This document shows positions 1 to 8,769 of a DNA stretch of 32,944 nucleotides, piece after piece. Each line of letters starts with the position of its first letter. Position 1 is the stretch's first letter. Under the pieces are notes generated by a model. The model had not been told where the DNA came from and did not search any database. It was given only the letters and a program-made list of their open reading frames with translations. This DNA comes from an uncultured Flavobacteriales bacterium. GTDB taxonomy: Bacteria > Bacteroidota > Bacteroidia > Flavobacteriales > BACL11. Both the position numbers and the translations under genes were made by a program. The stretch is taken from positions 1 to 32,944 of the forward strand of contig CAJXFN010000001.1 in assembly GCA_913052655.1 (NCBI GenBank). The letters run 5' to 3'.

Positions 1-3000
1 ACTTACATGTTAATGGTGAGAATACTCCGAATCCTCCAATATTAGAGAACGAAGATCCTGGTACATTCTCTCTGTACTGTAATCTCACGAATGAATACGT
101 AGATACAGTATCCCAACAGAATGTTGTCTTTGTAGTATTGTCTGGAGTTGCAGTAACATTTATTACATTATCACACTCAGGTGCTGTTGTAAATGTTCCT
201 CCACCATGCCAGTTAACTGTAGATGCGTTACAGTACCAAATCTTAAAGTCATACTCATACTGAGTATTTGGTGTTAAGTTTAGTACTAACTTAGAAGTAT
301 TTGTAGTATTACATCCACTTCCTACTGGTACACCCATTGTCTTTGTTGAATAAGAATTAGTTCCTACTTCTCTATATCTAAATCTTACTTGGTCAACTTG
401 ACAAGTTGATGAATTCATATCATCCCAGTTAAATACAGCTCTATCGTGGATAATATTATCTACAAAGATACCTGTAATGTTTCCACAAGTAGCAGGGTAT
501 TGACATGAACCATCATCTACAGTAGCGTTAGGATCATAGTTTGTAGCTGTAGGATCTGTACAACCTGAAACTGGAGTCACACATGTTCCACAAGTTCCAT
601 AAGTATTTGTAACATCTCCTGAACCTACCGCCCATAATCTATTAGCATATGACCAGTAGTCTGTAATTGGTGTACAAGACCAGTCTCCAGATGCTGTATT
701 AGCAGCAACTAAGTCTTCCTGAACACCATCTACAACTAACAAGTATTCCATATCAGCTGTCGGTGCTGGATTAAATGTAAATGTCCAAGTACCGTTACCG
801 TTATCTACCGCTACTGGTCCTCCATTAGGATCCCAGTTCCACCATGGACCTGTCATCCTTACAGAACTAGCACTAGTACATACTGTTGTTGTTACATTTA
901 ACACACTAGCGTACACGCAAGAACCATCATCTAGGTTTGCATTTGCGTCATAGTTAGTAGCTGTTGGATCTGTACATCCTAAGAATATACAAGAACCATC
1001 ATCTGTATTAGCCGCAGGGTAGTAGTTAGCAGCAGTTGGGTCTGTACAACCATATAAGAATGGCTCACAAGTTCCATCATCTACGTTAGCATTAGGATCG
1101 TAGTTGAATGCAGTTGAGTCAGTACATCCGTAAACTGGCAATACACAAGAACCATCATCAGTATTTGCTAATGGGTCATAGTTTAATGCAGTTGAGTCAG
1201 TACATCCGTAAATTGCACAACCAGCTCCAATTTGAACAGTAGTATAAGAACCAGCAGTAGCTCCTGATAATGAACCAAAATCAAAAGAGATTTCAGAATC
1301 ATACGAACCACCACCAACAGTTACATCATAACAACCGTCAGCTAAACATAAAGTATCAGAGAATGAAGAACCAGAAGTCATACCTCCTGAAGCAACAACT
1401 AAACCGTTTGCATCAGTAATAGTATAAGTACCTCCGTTCCATCCATCACCCCATGAGTCATATCCAGTAAATACAACAACATTATCAGTACAAGGATACG
1501 TACATGAACCATCATCTACTGTAGCAGCAGGATCATAGTTAGTAGCTGTTGAATCTGTACAACCTGTTATAGCACAAGAAGCACCTATTCCCCAATCATC
1601 TGAACCAGCCGCTCCAGATGGTAATCCACCTGAACCAATTGTTCCAGAAGCATCAGAAATAGTATATGTACCTCCGTTCCATCCATCACCCCATGAGTCA
1701 TACATGTTGAATGTATAACAGTCATCAGGTAAACAAGCTGATACAGAATAAGTACTGAATGAACCGTATCCAGAACCTGAAGCTACAACAGATCCACTTG
1801 AATTAGTTAAGTCCCAAGAAATTTCAGAACCATAGCTAGAAGTGTTAATTGTAATTGTAACATCATTTTCTAAACAAGGGTACACACATGAACCGTCATC
1901 AATAGTAGCTGTAGGGTCATAGTTAGTAGCTGTTGAATCAGTACAACCAGAAACAGCACAAGTTGCTCCACCAATAGAAATATTAGTGTATGTTCCAACA
2001 CCTGCTCCAACTAATGAACCAAAGTCAAATGAAACTTCAGAAGTCCAAGAACCACCACCTACAGTAATGTCATAACATCCAGTTGGTAAACATAAAGTAT
2101 CTGAATCATAAGATCCAGAAAGTAAACCACCTGTTGCAACAACAGCACCATTAGCATCAGTAATTGAGTAAGTACTTCCATTCCATCCGTCTCCATATGA
2201 ATCATACATATTTAGAGCTACTTCATTGTCCGCACATGGATAGATACATGATCCATCATCAGTGTTTGCACAATCATCATAGTTAGATGCAGCTGTATCA
2301 GTACATCCTAAAGTAGTTCCAACTGTAAAGTCAAATGAAGCTGTTGAACCTGTAGGTAATGTACCAACTGTATAAGCAGTTCCTAAAGCATCTGCTAAAG
2401 TTACAGAACCTAATTGTCCAGTAGACCATCCGTCTCCATATGAGTCATAAACATTTAATACATAACATCCATCAGTTAAACATAAAGAATCTGATAAAGT
2501 GTTGTATCCTAATGCATAAGGACCTCCTGAAGCAACAACAGCTCCTGAAGCATCAGTTACATCCCAAGTCATTTCAGACCCGTAGTAATCTGTAACTACA
2601 GTAACATAAACAGAATTATCAGTACATGAGTATAAACATGAACCATCATCTGTGTTAGCGTTAGCATCATAGTTTACAGCTAAAGGATCAGTACATCCAT
2701 AGATAGGACACGCTACAGTTGTTCCAATTTGAACATCAGTAGGACCAAATGGTGCACCACCACTAGCTAATAAAGTTCCTGTTGCATTATCATATAATTC
2801 CCAAGAAACTTCAGATTGCCATGAACCTCCATTACAAGAAACAGAGTAACATCCATCAGAAATACAGAAATATGCAGTATCCTGTGAACCAGCACCTAAA
2901 GTAGCAGTCTCGGTTCCAATTGTGAATACATTACCATTCCATCCATCACCGAATGAATCATACATTACAAGCATTAAGTCATTTGCAGTACAACCAGCAC

Positions 3001-6000
3001 ATGAACCATCATCAGCAGTAGCTGCTGGATTATAGTTTGCATATGCAGGATCTGTACATCCATAAGTAACAGACGTAATATTGATATTATCAACCCATAC
3101 AAAGTCTCCATACGCACCACTACTATAATTTGAATTATATTTACAAGCAGTTTGTATTTCTACGTAAACATTTGATTGACCTCCATAAGCAGATAAATCA
3201 TAAGTAAGAGTTGTTAAAGACTCCTCACCGTGCCATGACACACCATTAACATCAGAAAGAACTGTTCCGTTTACTAATACTCTCATTGTTGAATAAGCAG
3301 TACCTGATAATCCCGGCGCAGTATTTGTGAATCCAGATTGTGTCATATAGTCTAAAGTAAGTGCAACAGATCCAGAAACTCCAGATAAGTCCATACACTT
3401 AGCAGCAGACTGTACGTGTGAAGTATTTGCAAAGGCAGCAGCTTCAGTTGTATAAGCTGTCCATCCTGCAAATCCATCTCCTCCAGTCATTTGAATAGAA
3501 TTAGTTCCATTCATACTAGTAGAGATAGTAGTATAAGATCCTGGATATGTAGAAGTTGCTGATGCTTGAGTAGTATCAGATACTATCCAACCATTAGAAC
3601 CAAATGAATATCCAGAAGTTGTATCCCATGTTGCACTTGACCAGTCTTCAGTAAATGAAGGAACATCACAAATAGTTGTTGAACTAAATGTACAAGAACC
3701 ATCATCAATTGAAGCGTTTGGATCATAGTTTGTTGCAAATGGATGAGTACAACCATCATATAAACAAGAACCATCATCTAAAGAAGCAGCAGGGTTATAG
3801 TTAACCGCAGCTGTATCAGTACATCCTGTAATAGCATCAACGAAACTAGCTAAATCAATACACATATCTGAAGTGTAAGAAGTACCAGTATTTGAAGTTA
3901 TCTTAACATTTACAGATTGTCCAGCGTAAGCCGAAAGATCTACTAGTAAGTTAAACCACTCAGGACCTTGATCTCCAGAAACAGTTGTTTCTAAGTTCCA
4001 AGTAGCTCCATTGTCGTTAGAAACTAATATGTCTAGTGATCCCATAGAAGCTCCATACATATTAACCCAAGCACTAAAGAATGGATTAGTAAGTGCTGAA
4101 ATATCCACACAATGAGATGTCATAGATACATCGTTTCCATAGTTACCAGAAGTTTCAACATACATATAGTATGCACCATCGTATGCGTAACCAGTTCCTA
4201 GATAGTTTGTTGAATAGTTTGGTCCAGTATTAACAGAACCAGTACCTGAAGCATCCCAAATCCAGTCTCCATAAATTGAACTTCCACCAGAGTTATCATC
4301 CGTATTGTTAGTCCAATCAGATGGGTTTAATCCAATTTGAGCTATTCCATCCTCAAAAGATGTAGAGTATGTTAAAGCGTCAAAACAAGGATATAAACAA
4401 GAACCATCATCAAATGTAGCTGTAGAATCATAGTTCTGTGCTGTTGGATCAGTACAACCCATGTTATACATACAAGAACCATCATCAGTGTTTGCTAATG
4501 AATCGTAATTGTTTGCAATAGGATCAGTACAACCAAAGATTTGTGGGAAACATAATGTTCCAGTGTAAGGAGCTCCACCAGATAGTACAATTGTACCATT
4601 GATATCAACTACTTCCCATGAAACTTCAGCTTGCCATGAACCTCCACCAACATCAACTGTATAACAGTCATCTGCTAAACAAAGTGATGCAGTTCCAGCT
4701 GAACCACCAAGTAAAGTTTGTGAAACTAACATCGCACCCGCTGAATTAGTCATAGTAAGAGTATTACCATTCCATCCATCACCGAATGAATCATACATGT
4801 TCAATGTTAAGAAATTATCAGTACAGTATGCACATGATCCATCATCAATTGTTGCTGAAGCATCGTAATTGATAGCAGTTGAATCAGTACATCCTGAAAT
4901 ACATACAGCTCCTCCAATTGAGATTCCGTATGATCCAGAAGATGCAGCGTTTGGTGCAGCATATCCTAGAGTATCTCCATTTGCATCAGTTGCTAATATA
5001 TATCCTTGAGTTCCGTTGAAGTCAGTCCAACCATCTCCCCAAGAATCATACCAGTTAATGATGTAACATCCAGTGTTAGCACAAATTTGGTAGTTGTAAG
5101 TTGTAGATGAAGCAGCGTATCCACCAACAGGAACTCCAGCCATTGTATCACCAGTAGCCACGTTTATTAATTCCCATCCAGCTTCTGCACCGTATAAATC
5201 AGTAAATACTTCAATATTTATTTCATCATCAAAACCATAGTATGCACAGCTATAAGTACAAGAGCTATCATCCAAGTTTGCAGTTGGATCAAAGTTTGTA
5301 GCTAAAGAGTCAGTACAACCAGGGTATGTACAAGAACCATCATCAGTGTTAGCTAATGGATCAAAGTTAGATGCGTTAGGATCAGTACAACCGTTAACTA
5401 CATTTGCAGCAACGAATCCACTCCACGTTGAAGTACATCCATTACAATCAGTTATAGTTACAGCAATTGGACCCATACCTAAATTTGATACATCCTGAGT
5501 TGTAGCTCCATTTGACCAAGCGTAAGTATAAGAACCTCCACTAGTATGTAATAATACAGAAGGATCATATGATGTAGTACCACCTAAATACGCAGCTCCA
5601 CCAAATGCAGGTCCATTAGCACATATTTCACCAGTACTTACTGATAAATTACCATCAGTAGCATGTGTATTTACAAATGGTGCTGAAGCACCTAAAGTAA
5701 AGTAATGTGTTACAGGAGTATGAATAGCTATACCAACAACATCTCCAGGTAGTACAGCGATTGCTGACATTAAAGGAATATAAATTGGATCACCACTAAT
5801 AGTAGCAGGATTTGGTATAGTTGTATTCAATGTCCATCCATTTGAACTTGTAGTATTTCCAGAAGCAGAACCACTTCTTGTCCAAACTTCTATATTACCA
5901 GCTCCAACATATACTCCTTTTTGAGTAATTCCAGTGATACCTACAGCACTTGAAGATGCAGAAATATCAAAGTAATTCGTTGTTCCAGTAGCAGCAGCGG

Positions 6001-8422
6001 AATAAATATATTCCGTAGTTCCATCCCATGAATCTAGTGTATCAGCAGCTCCATTGAAGCATGGTGATCCACCGTTTACAGATAAAGAAACGGCACCATC
6101 AGTATTTATTGGAGAAGTTGCATCTACAACAACAGCAGTAGCTGTAATTGCAGTAGGTTCACCAATTGTAACATTAACTGAAGCAGAACATCCATTTACA
6201 GAATCAGATACTGTACAAGTGTAAGTACCTGCAGTTAATCCAGAAACTGAACTTGAAGTTCCAACAACAGTTCCAGCAGCATCAGTCCATGAGTATACAT
6301 CAGATCCATTTGAATTTACTACAGTTGCAGAAGCCATTCCATCAGCACCTCCATTACAAGAAGCGTCAAATGCATAATCCTCAGCAATACCATAATAAGT
6401 ACATGGAGTTACATTAAATACATTAATATCATCAAGAACTACGTAATTTCCAAATCCTCCAGTAGAGAAACCAGGTCCATACTTACATGAAGCCTCAAAC
6501 TTAATATATACCTGAGACTGACCTGCAAATGCAGATAAATCATAAGTATATGTGTTAACACCAGGATTTACAGTTGTATTGTTAAATACACCAGCTCCAG
6601 AGACAACTTCAGTTAACTGAGTTCCATTAGCAAATACTCTAAACCAAGTATAAGCTGAACCATAGTATGATTGTAAGTCAGCATCAAACGTCATATTAAC
6701 GATTGAAGAAGAATTACTCATATCAATACATACTTGAGAACTTGATACGTAATTAGCGTAGTTTAGTCCAAAGGCATCAGCTTCAGTTAATGGAGTAGCA
6801 CCCCAAGAAACATCACCTCCAGTATGAACTAAAGATACAGTATCAGAAATAACATTTGAAGTACTTAATACAACATCAGACTGTGTACCAGTCAATGTAG
6901 TCCACCCGTTCCCAGCTAGGTTTGCAGCTTCAAAATTATCAGAGAAATCTAATGCATTACACACTGGATATATACATAATGTACTATCATTTACATTACA
7001 TGTTGCACAGTAGTTAGTTGCATTAGGATCCATACAACCAGTGTATAGACATGATCCGTCATCAATAGACGCAGCAGCATTATAATTGTCTGCAAATGGA
7101 TCAGTACATCCAGTTGTTGGTGCTTCCATAAACTGTAGTAAATCTACAGCCATATCAGAAGTATAAGAAGTTCCTGTTAGAGCTTGAACTCTTACTGAAA
7201 CTTGTCCTGTATAACCAGATAAAGAAACAACTGCTTGATTCCAAACATCTCCCTGGTTTCCTGAAAGTGTCCATTCATTTGTCCACGTAGCACCACCATC
7301 TGTAGAAACATCTACATTAACAGTACCCATAGTTGCTCCATACATATGATAAGCAAAAACAAATGCTGGATTAGTCCAAGTACTTAAATCAACACAATCA
7401 ACAGTTATGTCAGCAGTAGAGTTACTACCAGCACCAGAAGTTTCTGTGTAGATATAATATAATCCATCAAACGCAGCAGATGGACCAGTTGAACCTGAAG
7501 TTGTTGTTCCAGTGTTTATAGTCCAATCTACAGTGTTTGTTGATGCATTTGCCCAAGCTCCTAATGAACTAGCTTCAAAACTCTCAGTAGTGTCACTAGC
7601 AATACAAGGGTAAGTACAAGAACCATCATCAACCGTAGCTAATGGATCATAATTTGACGCATTTACGTCAGTACATCCGAATACTGCAGGTAAACAAAAA
7701 GCAGGAGAAGCTCCAGTGTAAGGAGAACCTCCGGAAGCTAATATGTTTCCAGTAGCATCGTCAGTTAGTGTCCAAGATACTTCACTAGCAAAAGATCCAC
7801 CACCACAAGTGATTGAATAACAATCATCTGGAAGTGTACCATAATCATATCCTAGTGAACCTGTTGCTAAAGTTGAAGTCATTACAGCGATACCAGCAGA
7901 ATTTGTTAATACAAAAGTATTTCCATTCCACCCATCACCCCATGAGTCAACCATTGTTAATGTTACAGAAGTAGATGAAGCATATGTACAACTTCCGTCA
8001 TCAACAATTGCATTAGCGTCGTAGTTAGTAGCGTTAGGATCAGTACATCCTAAAGGCCCCCAACAAACAACATCTGTACCATAAGAGCCACCTGTTAGAC
8101 CTCCAGTAGCATAGATCTGCCCTGAAGCAGAATCTGTAATACTGTAAGTTCCTCCATTCCAACCATCACCATATGAATCATACATATTCATATTGTAACA
8201 ACCGTCAGGCGCTGTAATAGTCGTAACAGATGTAGCATAGTTACCGTAACCACTTCCAGAGGCTAAAATTGCTCCAGAACCATCAGTAAGATCCCAAGAA
8301 ACTTCAGACCCCCAATTAGCGGTGTTTACAGTGATGTTTACAGTAGTAGCAAAAGCGGTGGACACCGTAAAAGCTAATGCTGTAACTACAGAAAACATCA
8401 ATTTACTAAATTTGTTTTTCAT
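1..8422 (-). CDS. Giant secreted DDGSC/GDGW mosaic adhesin, 3' end outside window
   Basis: A single open frame runs from an ATG at 8422-8420 to the left edge without a stop, giving at least 2807 codons; the frame was checked at several repeat units and never shifts. A signal peptide (about residues 1-26, ending AFA) is followed by 21 units of the form GCTD...NYDPxA...DDGSC and nine modules containing DSxGDGW. Between them lie four jelly-roll (MAM/cleaved-adhesin-like) domains near nt 7130-7610, 6420-6960, 3850-4390 and 3070-3690, two SprB repeats near 5410-6405 (one interrupted), an E-set-like domain near 590-915, and FN3 domains from about 500 to the edge. The C-terminal FN3 region nearly matches the neighbouring 1593-aa protein, which carries a T9SS sorting domain, so about 130 further residues including such a domain are expected outside the window. 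Role inferred: surface adhesin exported by the Sec system and then T9SS. No enzymatic motif was seen. Confidence 0.92.
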   Translation of the reverse strand, partial: MKNKFSKLMFSVVTALAFTVSTAFATTVNITVNTANWGSEVSWDLTDGSGAILASGSGYGNYATSVTTITAPDGCYNMNMYDSYGDGWNGGTYSITDSASGQIYATGGLTGGSYGTDVVCWGPLGCTDPNATNYDANAIVDDGSCTYASSTSVTLTMVDSWGDGWNGNTFVLTNSAGIAVMTSTLATGSLGYDYGTLPDDCYSITCGGGSFASEVSWTLTDDATGNILASGGSPYTGASPAFCLPAVFGCTDVNASNYDPLATVDDGSCTYPCIASDTTESFEASSLGAWANASTNTVDWTINTGTTTSGSTGPSAAFDGLYYIYTETSGAGSNSTADITVDCVDLSTWTNPAFVFAYHMYGATMGTVNVDVSTDGGATWTNEWTLSGNQGDVWNQAVVSLSGYTGQVSVRVQALTGTSYTSDMAVDLLQFMEAPTTGCTDPFADNYNAAASIDDGSCLYTGCMDPNATNYCATCNVNDSTLCIYPVCNALDFSDNFEAANLAGNGWTTLTGTQSDVVLSTSNVISDTVSLVHTGGDVSWGATPLTEADAFGLNYANYVSSSQVCIDMSNSSSIVNMTFDADLQSYYGSAYTWFRVFANGTQLTEVVSGAGVFNNTTVNPGVNTYTYDLSAFAGQSQVYIKFEASCKYGPGFSTGGFGNYVVLDDINVFNVTPCTYYGIAEDYAFDASCNGGADGMASATVVNSNGSDVYSWTDAAGTVVGTSSSVSGLTAGTYTCTVSDSVNGCSASVNVTIGEPTAITATAVVVDATSPINTDGAVSLSVNGGSPCFNGAADTLDSWDGTTEYIYSAAATGTTNYFDISASSSAVGITGITQKGVYVGAGNIEVWTRSGSASGNTTSSNGWTLNTTIPNPATISGDPIYIPLMSAIAVLPGDVVGIAIHTPVTHYFTLGASAPFVNTHATDGNLSVSTGEICANGPAFGGAAYLGGTTSYDPSVLLHTSGGSYTYAWSNGATTQDVSNLGMGPIAVTITDCNGCTSTWSGFVAANVVNGCTDPNASNFDPLANTDDGSCTYPGCTDSLATNFDPTANLDDSSCTYSCAYYGFDDEINIEVFTDLYGAEAGWELINVATGDTMAGVPVGGYAASSTTYNYQICANTGCYIINWYDSWGDGWTDFNGTQGYILATDANGDTLGYAAPNAASSGSYGISIGGAVCISGCTDSTAINYDASATIDDGSCAYCTDNFLTLNMYDSFGDGWNGNTLTMTNSAGAMLVSQTLLGGSAGTASLCLADDCYTVDVGGGSWQAEVSWEVVDINGTIVLSGGAPYTGTLCFPQIFGCTDPIANNYDSLANTDDGSCMYNMGCTDPTAQNYDSTATFDDGSCLYPCFDALTYSTSFEDGIAQIGLNPSDWTNNTDDNSGGSSIYGDWIWDASGTGSVNTGPNYSTNYLGTGYAYDGAYYMYVETSGNYGNDVSMTSHCVDISALTNPFFSAWVNMYGASMGSLDILVSNDNGATWNLETTVSGDQGPEWFNLLVDLSAYAGQSVNVKITSNTGTSYTSDMCIDLASFVDAITGCTDTAAVNYNPAASLDDGSCLYDGCTHPFATNYDPNASIDDGSCTFSSTTICDVPSFTEDWSSATWDTTSGYSFGSNGWIVSDTTQASATSTYPGSYTTISTSMNGTNSIQMTGGDGFAGWTAYTTEAAAFANTSHVQSAAKCMDLSGVSGSVALTLDYMTQSGFTNTAPGLSGTAYSTMRVLVNGTVLSDVNGVSWHGEESLTTLTYDLSAYGGQSNVYVEIQTACKYNSNYSSGAYGDFVWVDNINITSVTYGCTDPAYANYNPAATADDGSCAGCTANDLMLVMYDSFGDGWNGNVFTIGTETATLGAGSQDTAYFCISDGCYSVSCNGGSWQSEVSWELYDNATGTLLASGGAPFGPTDVQIGTTVACPIYGCTDPLAVNYDANANTDDGSCLYSCTDNSVYVTVVTDYYGSEMTWDVTDASGAVVASGGPYALGYNTLSDSLCLTDGCYVLNVYDSYGDGWSTGQLGSVTLADALGTAYTVGTLPTGSTASFDFTVGTTLGCTDTAASNYDDCANTDDGSCIYPCADNEVALNMYDSYGDGWNGSTYSITDANGAVVATGGLLSGSYDSDTLCLPTGCYDITVGGGSWTSEVSFDFGSLVGAGVGTYTNISIGGATCAVSGCTDSTATNYDPTATIDDGSCVYPCLENDVTITINTSSYGSEISWDLTNSSGSVVASGSGYGSFSTYSVSACLPDDCYTFNMYDSWGDGWNGGTYTISDASGTIGSGGLPSGAAGSDDWGIGASCAITGCTDSTATNYDPAATVDDGSCTYPCTDNVVVFTGYDSWGDGWNGGTYTITDANGLVVASGGMTSGSSFSDTLCLADGCYDVTVGGGSYDSEISFDFGSLSGATAGSYTTVQIGAGCAIYGCTDSTALNYDPLANTDDGSCVLPVYGCTDSTAFNYDPNANVDDGTCEPFLYGCTDPTAANYYPAANTDDGSCIFLGCTDPTATNYDANANLDDGSCVYASVLNVTTTVCTSASSVRMTGPWWNWDPNGGPVAVDNGNGTWTFTFNPAPTADMEYLLVVDGVQEDLVAANTASGDWSCTPITDYWSYANRLWAVGSGDVTNTYGTCGTCVTPVSGCTDPTATNYDPNATVDDGSCQYPATCGNITGIFVDNIIHDRAVFNWDDMNSSTCQVDQVRFRYREVGTNSYSTKTMGVPVGSGCNTTNTSKLVLNLTPNTQYEYDFKIWYCNASTVNWHGGGTFTTAPECDNVINVTATPDNTTKTTFCWDTVSTYSFVRLQYRENVPGSSFSNIGGFGVFSPLTCK
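500..8062 (-). repeat. 21 dispersed DDGSC coding repeats
   Basis: Twenty-one units of about 22-26 codons have the pattern GCTD...NYD...A...DDGSC. Their DDGSC ends lie near nt 510, 920, 995, 1075, 1150, 1510, 1890, 2250, 2640, 3005, 3700, 3770, 4402, 4476, 4845, 5265, 5335, 6977, 7050, 7620 and 7993. Each has two cysteines at its ends and an Asp/Asn-rich centre. This suggests a small disulfide-closed, possibly calcium-binding knob, which is inference. Units occur singly between larger modules or in a run of four (about 915-1210). Confidence 0.9.
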
Positions 8423-8462
8423 AATACAAGTTATTAGTTAATAAATAAGGTTAATTATATAT

Positions 8463-8490
8463 AAAAAAACCCTTACGCTGGGACGTATGG
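8463..8490 (-). terminator. Rho-independent terminator-like hairpin in the leader
   Basis: Minus strand: CC-A-UACG, loop UCCCAG, CGUA-A-GG, then G and seven U residues (the plus strand has seven A at 8463-8469). The stem is six base pairs with one A-A mismatch. It lies about 40 nt upstream of the giant gene's ATG. It could therefore end read-through from the upstream 1593-aa gene, or act as an attenuator if the promoter at 8617-8624 is real. Confidence 0.5.
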
Positions 8491-8560
8491 GCCTATTTAT
8501 CGATATTGTATACGGAGCTGAGGAACACGTGTGACACGTATTCGATTCAGTTTTCCATAC
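8485..8560 (-). promoter_or_regulatory. Structured 5' leader with alternative stems (attenuator-like)
   Basis: On the minus strand GUAUGG (8560-8555) can pair with CCAUAC (8490-8485), closing a domain that contains a 7-bp hairpin with a UCA loop (8541-8525). An alternative stem pairs AUACG (8541-8537) with CGUAU (8514-8510), stacked near AUCGA (8546-8542) with UCGAU (8503-8499). The closing stem and the terminator-like hairpin next to it share bases 8485-8490, so they exclude each other. No known riboswitch class was recognised. The fold was read by eye and not computed. Confidence 0.45.
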
Positions 8561-8616
8561 CTGATAATTGTAAAAATTTACCATATAAACTCTTTATTTG
8601 CAAAAAAATCAGACTT

Positions 8617-8624
8617 CAAATTTA
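8617..8624 (-). promoter_or_regulatory. Putative -7 promoter element of the giant mosaic gene
   Basis: The plus strand reads CAAATTTA, so the minus strand reads TAAATTTG, an exact match to the Bacteroidota TAnnTTTG element. It is the only exact match in this intergenic region. No TTTG was found at the expected -33 distance. If used, transcription would start near 8610 and give a leader of about 190 nt before the ATG at 8422. Confidence 0.45.
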
Positions 8625-8769
8625 AGAAAAATATTCCATTAAAAATCGAAAAATCGAAAAAAAATGGACTTTATTAACATTTAAATATTGAAAACTCTGA
8701 AACTACCCCTTTCTTTCATGAATTTTAACGAAAAGGTAAATATAAAGTTACATTAAATAGAAAAAGTTC

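Larger units (their letters stand above)
8423..8769. other. 347-bp intergenic region between the two minus-strand giant genes
   Basis: No credible ORF is present. Read on the minus strand it holds one match to the Bacteroidota -7 element (8617-8624), a block of alternative RNA hairpins (8470-8560) with a terminator-like hairpin and U-run, and an A/T-rich stretch before the ATG at 8422. Between about 8630 and 8765 only A/T-rich sequence was seen, including a short direct repeat of AAAAATCG at about 8641-8656. Confidence 0.75.

Noticed and set aside
3583..3777. A 64-codon minus-strand ORF
   Set aside because: It is out of frame with the giant gene that covers the region and has a low-complexity M/V/L/Q-rich translation, so it is a shadow ORF.
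500..8000. Regular short DNA repeats containing GAACCATCATC that look like a CRISPR-type array
   Set aside because: They lie in frame, code for DDGSC on the minus strand, differ at silent sites and are irregularly spaced, so they are protein repeats.
8641..8656. Direct repeat of AAAAATCG as a possible operator or iteron
   Set aside because: There are only two copies in A-rich sequence, with no palindrome and no replication gene nearby.
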